A stretch of DNA of 64,000 nucleotides from Flavilitoribacter nigricans DSM 23189 = NBRC 102662 (GTDB lineage Bacteria > Bacteroidota > Bacteroidia > Chitinophagales > Saprospiraceae), in contig NZ_PDUD01000021.1 of NCBI RefSeq assembly GCF_002646595.1, positions 248,001-312,000 of the forward strand. Direction: 5' to 3'. Below the pieces are notes generated by a model. It was not told the origin of the DNA and ran no database searches. It saw nothing but the letters and a program-made list of their open reading frames with translations. Within the stretch, counting starts at the first letter, position 1. The number at the start of each line of letters is the position of its first letter. Shown here in pieces: positions 62,984-64,000 of the stretch. The position numbers and the translations under genes were made by a program.

Positions 62984-63316
62984 CTATTCAGGCGGAACGA
63001 TCCGGTACCGGATCTCCCGTTCCAGGGCCATACCGTTGGTGAAATAACCGAAGGTATCCCGGTACACTTTCCCATTTTGCACATTGCGGTAAATAATTGA
63101 GTAGGCCCCGTCGGCGACTTGCCGGCTAAGGTCGGCAGTGTAAACTACCGAATCACCCGGCTGTAATTCTACCATTAAGCCCGCGGTATTGGGGTGGACG
63201 CTTAAGGAATCTATCGCAAAACCGCTCTGATTCTCTATCAAGATATTAACCCGGTCGGAATGGCCACAGGCGAATAAGCTGGTCAGGATAAGCAGCAAGC
63301 AGCAGAGTGATCTCAT
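62984..63316 (-). CDS. Small lipoprotein of unknown function, 110 aa
   Basis: It has a lipoprotein signal with lipobox LFAC-G (Cys near residue 17) and an antiparallel beta-strand-like mature region (VNILIENQSGFAIDSLSVHP; QPGDSVVYTADLS), about 93 residues, as in many small envelope lipoproteins. No family is recognised. Monocistronic. Confidence 0.65.
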   Translation of the reverse strand: MRSLCCLLLILTSLFACGHSDRVNILIENQSGFAIDSLSVHPNTAGLMVELQPGDSVVYTADLSRQVADGAYSIIYRNVQNGKVYRDTFGYFTNGMALEREIRYRIVPPE

Positions 63317-63598
63317 TGGATTTTTTTATAAGGTTAACCAATTTTATTCTTGGATTCCGTTCTCTGAAATTGATAAATCAAAATTCTTGTTGAGGGTACT
63401 TTTCCTCCAAAGGCTTAGCTCGGGCGATTTCATGCCCTATTTGAAAGTGTCGGTAGAATGCAAAAAGGCCCCAGCGGGCTGAATGATCCTGATATATTTG
63501 CCGGCCTCAAACCGCGCAGCTTACCGGATAGAGGTGCAATAAGTAGAAAGCAACGGCAGTTTAATAAAAAAAGTTAACCCCAATCAACCGAAACCCAA

Positions 63599-64000
63599 AT
63601 GATAAGAGCCCTCAGTTTTTTGCTGCTGATAGCAGCCTGTAGTCCGTCTATTGACGAGCTGTCTTCTCTTGGAAGTTTCCCGTTCGAGATCAGTAAGCTG
63701 CTTACCCTTAGCGAATCGCCGGCCCGCGATACCGCCGTTCTGGACCCACTGGGCGAAACGTCTGCGGACCGTTTCCAGCCACCATCCGGATTTCAGCGGG
63801 TTACTTACCCGGCCGGCACCTTCGGACACTACCTCCAGCATTTTCCACTACAAGCACACGGAAGAGCGGTTTATCTTTTCGACGGCCGTCTCAAAAACCG
63901 GCAGGATGTACACGCCGCTGTGCTGGACATCGATGTAGGCAAGCGGGACCTCCAGCAGTGTGCGGATGCCGTAATGCGATTGCGAGCCGAATATCTGTGG
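63599..64000 (+). CDS. DUF4846 family lipoprotein (3' end outside the window)
   Basis: An open frame from the ATG at 63599-63601 to the window end, 134 codons without a stop. It begins with a short lipoprotein signal whose lipobox is LIAAC-S (Cys residue 14). The family signature is clear: YPAGTFGHYLQHFPL (about 70-84), VYLFDG (about 91-96), AAVLDIDVGKRDLQQCADAVMRLRAEYLW (about 106-134, key residues). DUF4846 proteins are Bacteroidota envelope lipoproteins of unknown function. The rest is beyond the window. Confidence 0.88.
   Translation, partial: MIRALSFLLLIAACSPSIDELSSLGSFPFEISKLLTLSESPARDTAVLDPLGETSADRFQPPSGFQRVTYPAGTFGHYLQHFPLQAHGRAVYLFDGRLKNRQDVHAAVLDIDVGKRDLQQCADAVMRLRAEYLW

Overview
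The window looks like chromosomal DNA of a Bacteroidota bacterium, most likely a Saprospiria/Lewinella-type marine heterotroph; the class is inferred. Supporting evidence is one type A (36324-38054) and one type B (57606-62915) type IX secretion protein, an ECF sigma/FecR/TonB-receptor signalling operon, a LytS/LytTR pair, many SPII lipoproteins, start codons with weak Shine-Dalgarno sequences, and repeated -7 elements of the Bacteroidota form TAnnTTTG. No rRNA, tRNA, CRISPR array, prophage or classical insertion sequence was recognised.

Layout, left to right. 0-1.4 kb: an acidic C-terminal fragment, a gene-poor stretch and a DUF2807 protein. 1.6-7 kb: a minus-strand hexuronate-type locus (DUF6807 lipoprotein, mannonate dehydratase UxuA, complete TRAP transporter DctP-DctQ-DctM). 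7-9.5 kb: a hypothetical protein, a possible 33-residue membrane peptide and a fatty acid desaturase. 9.7-13.6 kb: a minus-strand run folA-modB-modC-large lipoprotein with no modA. 13.8-21.2 kb on the plus strand: obg, an FAH-family hydrolase plus SDR dehydrogenase (a deoxysugar-acid type pair), an HD-PycTM fusion, an M3 peptidase, a WecA-like transferase and a fluoride channel.

21.4-30.9 kb: two exported hypothetical proteins, rnpA, radC, a DUF5694 protein, the lytS-lytR operon with a direct-repeat site upstream, and a DUF697 protein. 31-38.6 kb: a BNR/sortilin-like exported protein, lptC overlapping a CNNM/CBS gene, a T9SS cargo protein and a SlyD-like FKBP. 38.8-44.9 kb: a large FAD/Fe-S dehydrogenase, DinB, DUF6503 and an MFS transporter. 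45.1-49.9 kb: ECF sigma factor, HExxH lipoprotein, FecR anti-sigma and TonB-dependent receptor in tight order. 49.9-54.3 kb: a structured minus-strand RNA candidate, a SnoaL-like protein, a four-helix-bundle gene between inverted low-complexity repeats, and a tricorn-like S41 protease. 54.7-64 kb: a Gfo/Idh/MocA dehydrogenase with a Tat-exported TIM-barrel isomerase, a small conserved protein, a giant T9SS adhesin-like protein, and a DUF4846 lipoprotein cut by the window end.

Most interesting: (1) the four-helix-bundle gene bracketed by inverted GGTGTCAGG repeats, placed exactly at a neighbour's stop codon, with a solo copy 43 kb away; (2) an HD phosphohydrolase fused to the Pycsar effector membrane domain with no cyclase nearby; (3) a zinc-protease-like lipoprotein between an ECF sigma factor and its FecR regulator; (4) 13-bp direct repeats with 21-bp period upstream of lytS-lytR; (5) a structured RNA candidate at 49873-49989 whose G-U pairs favour the minus strand.
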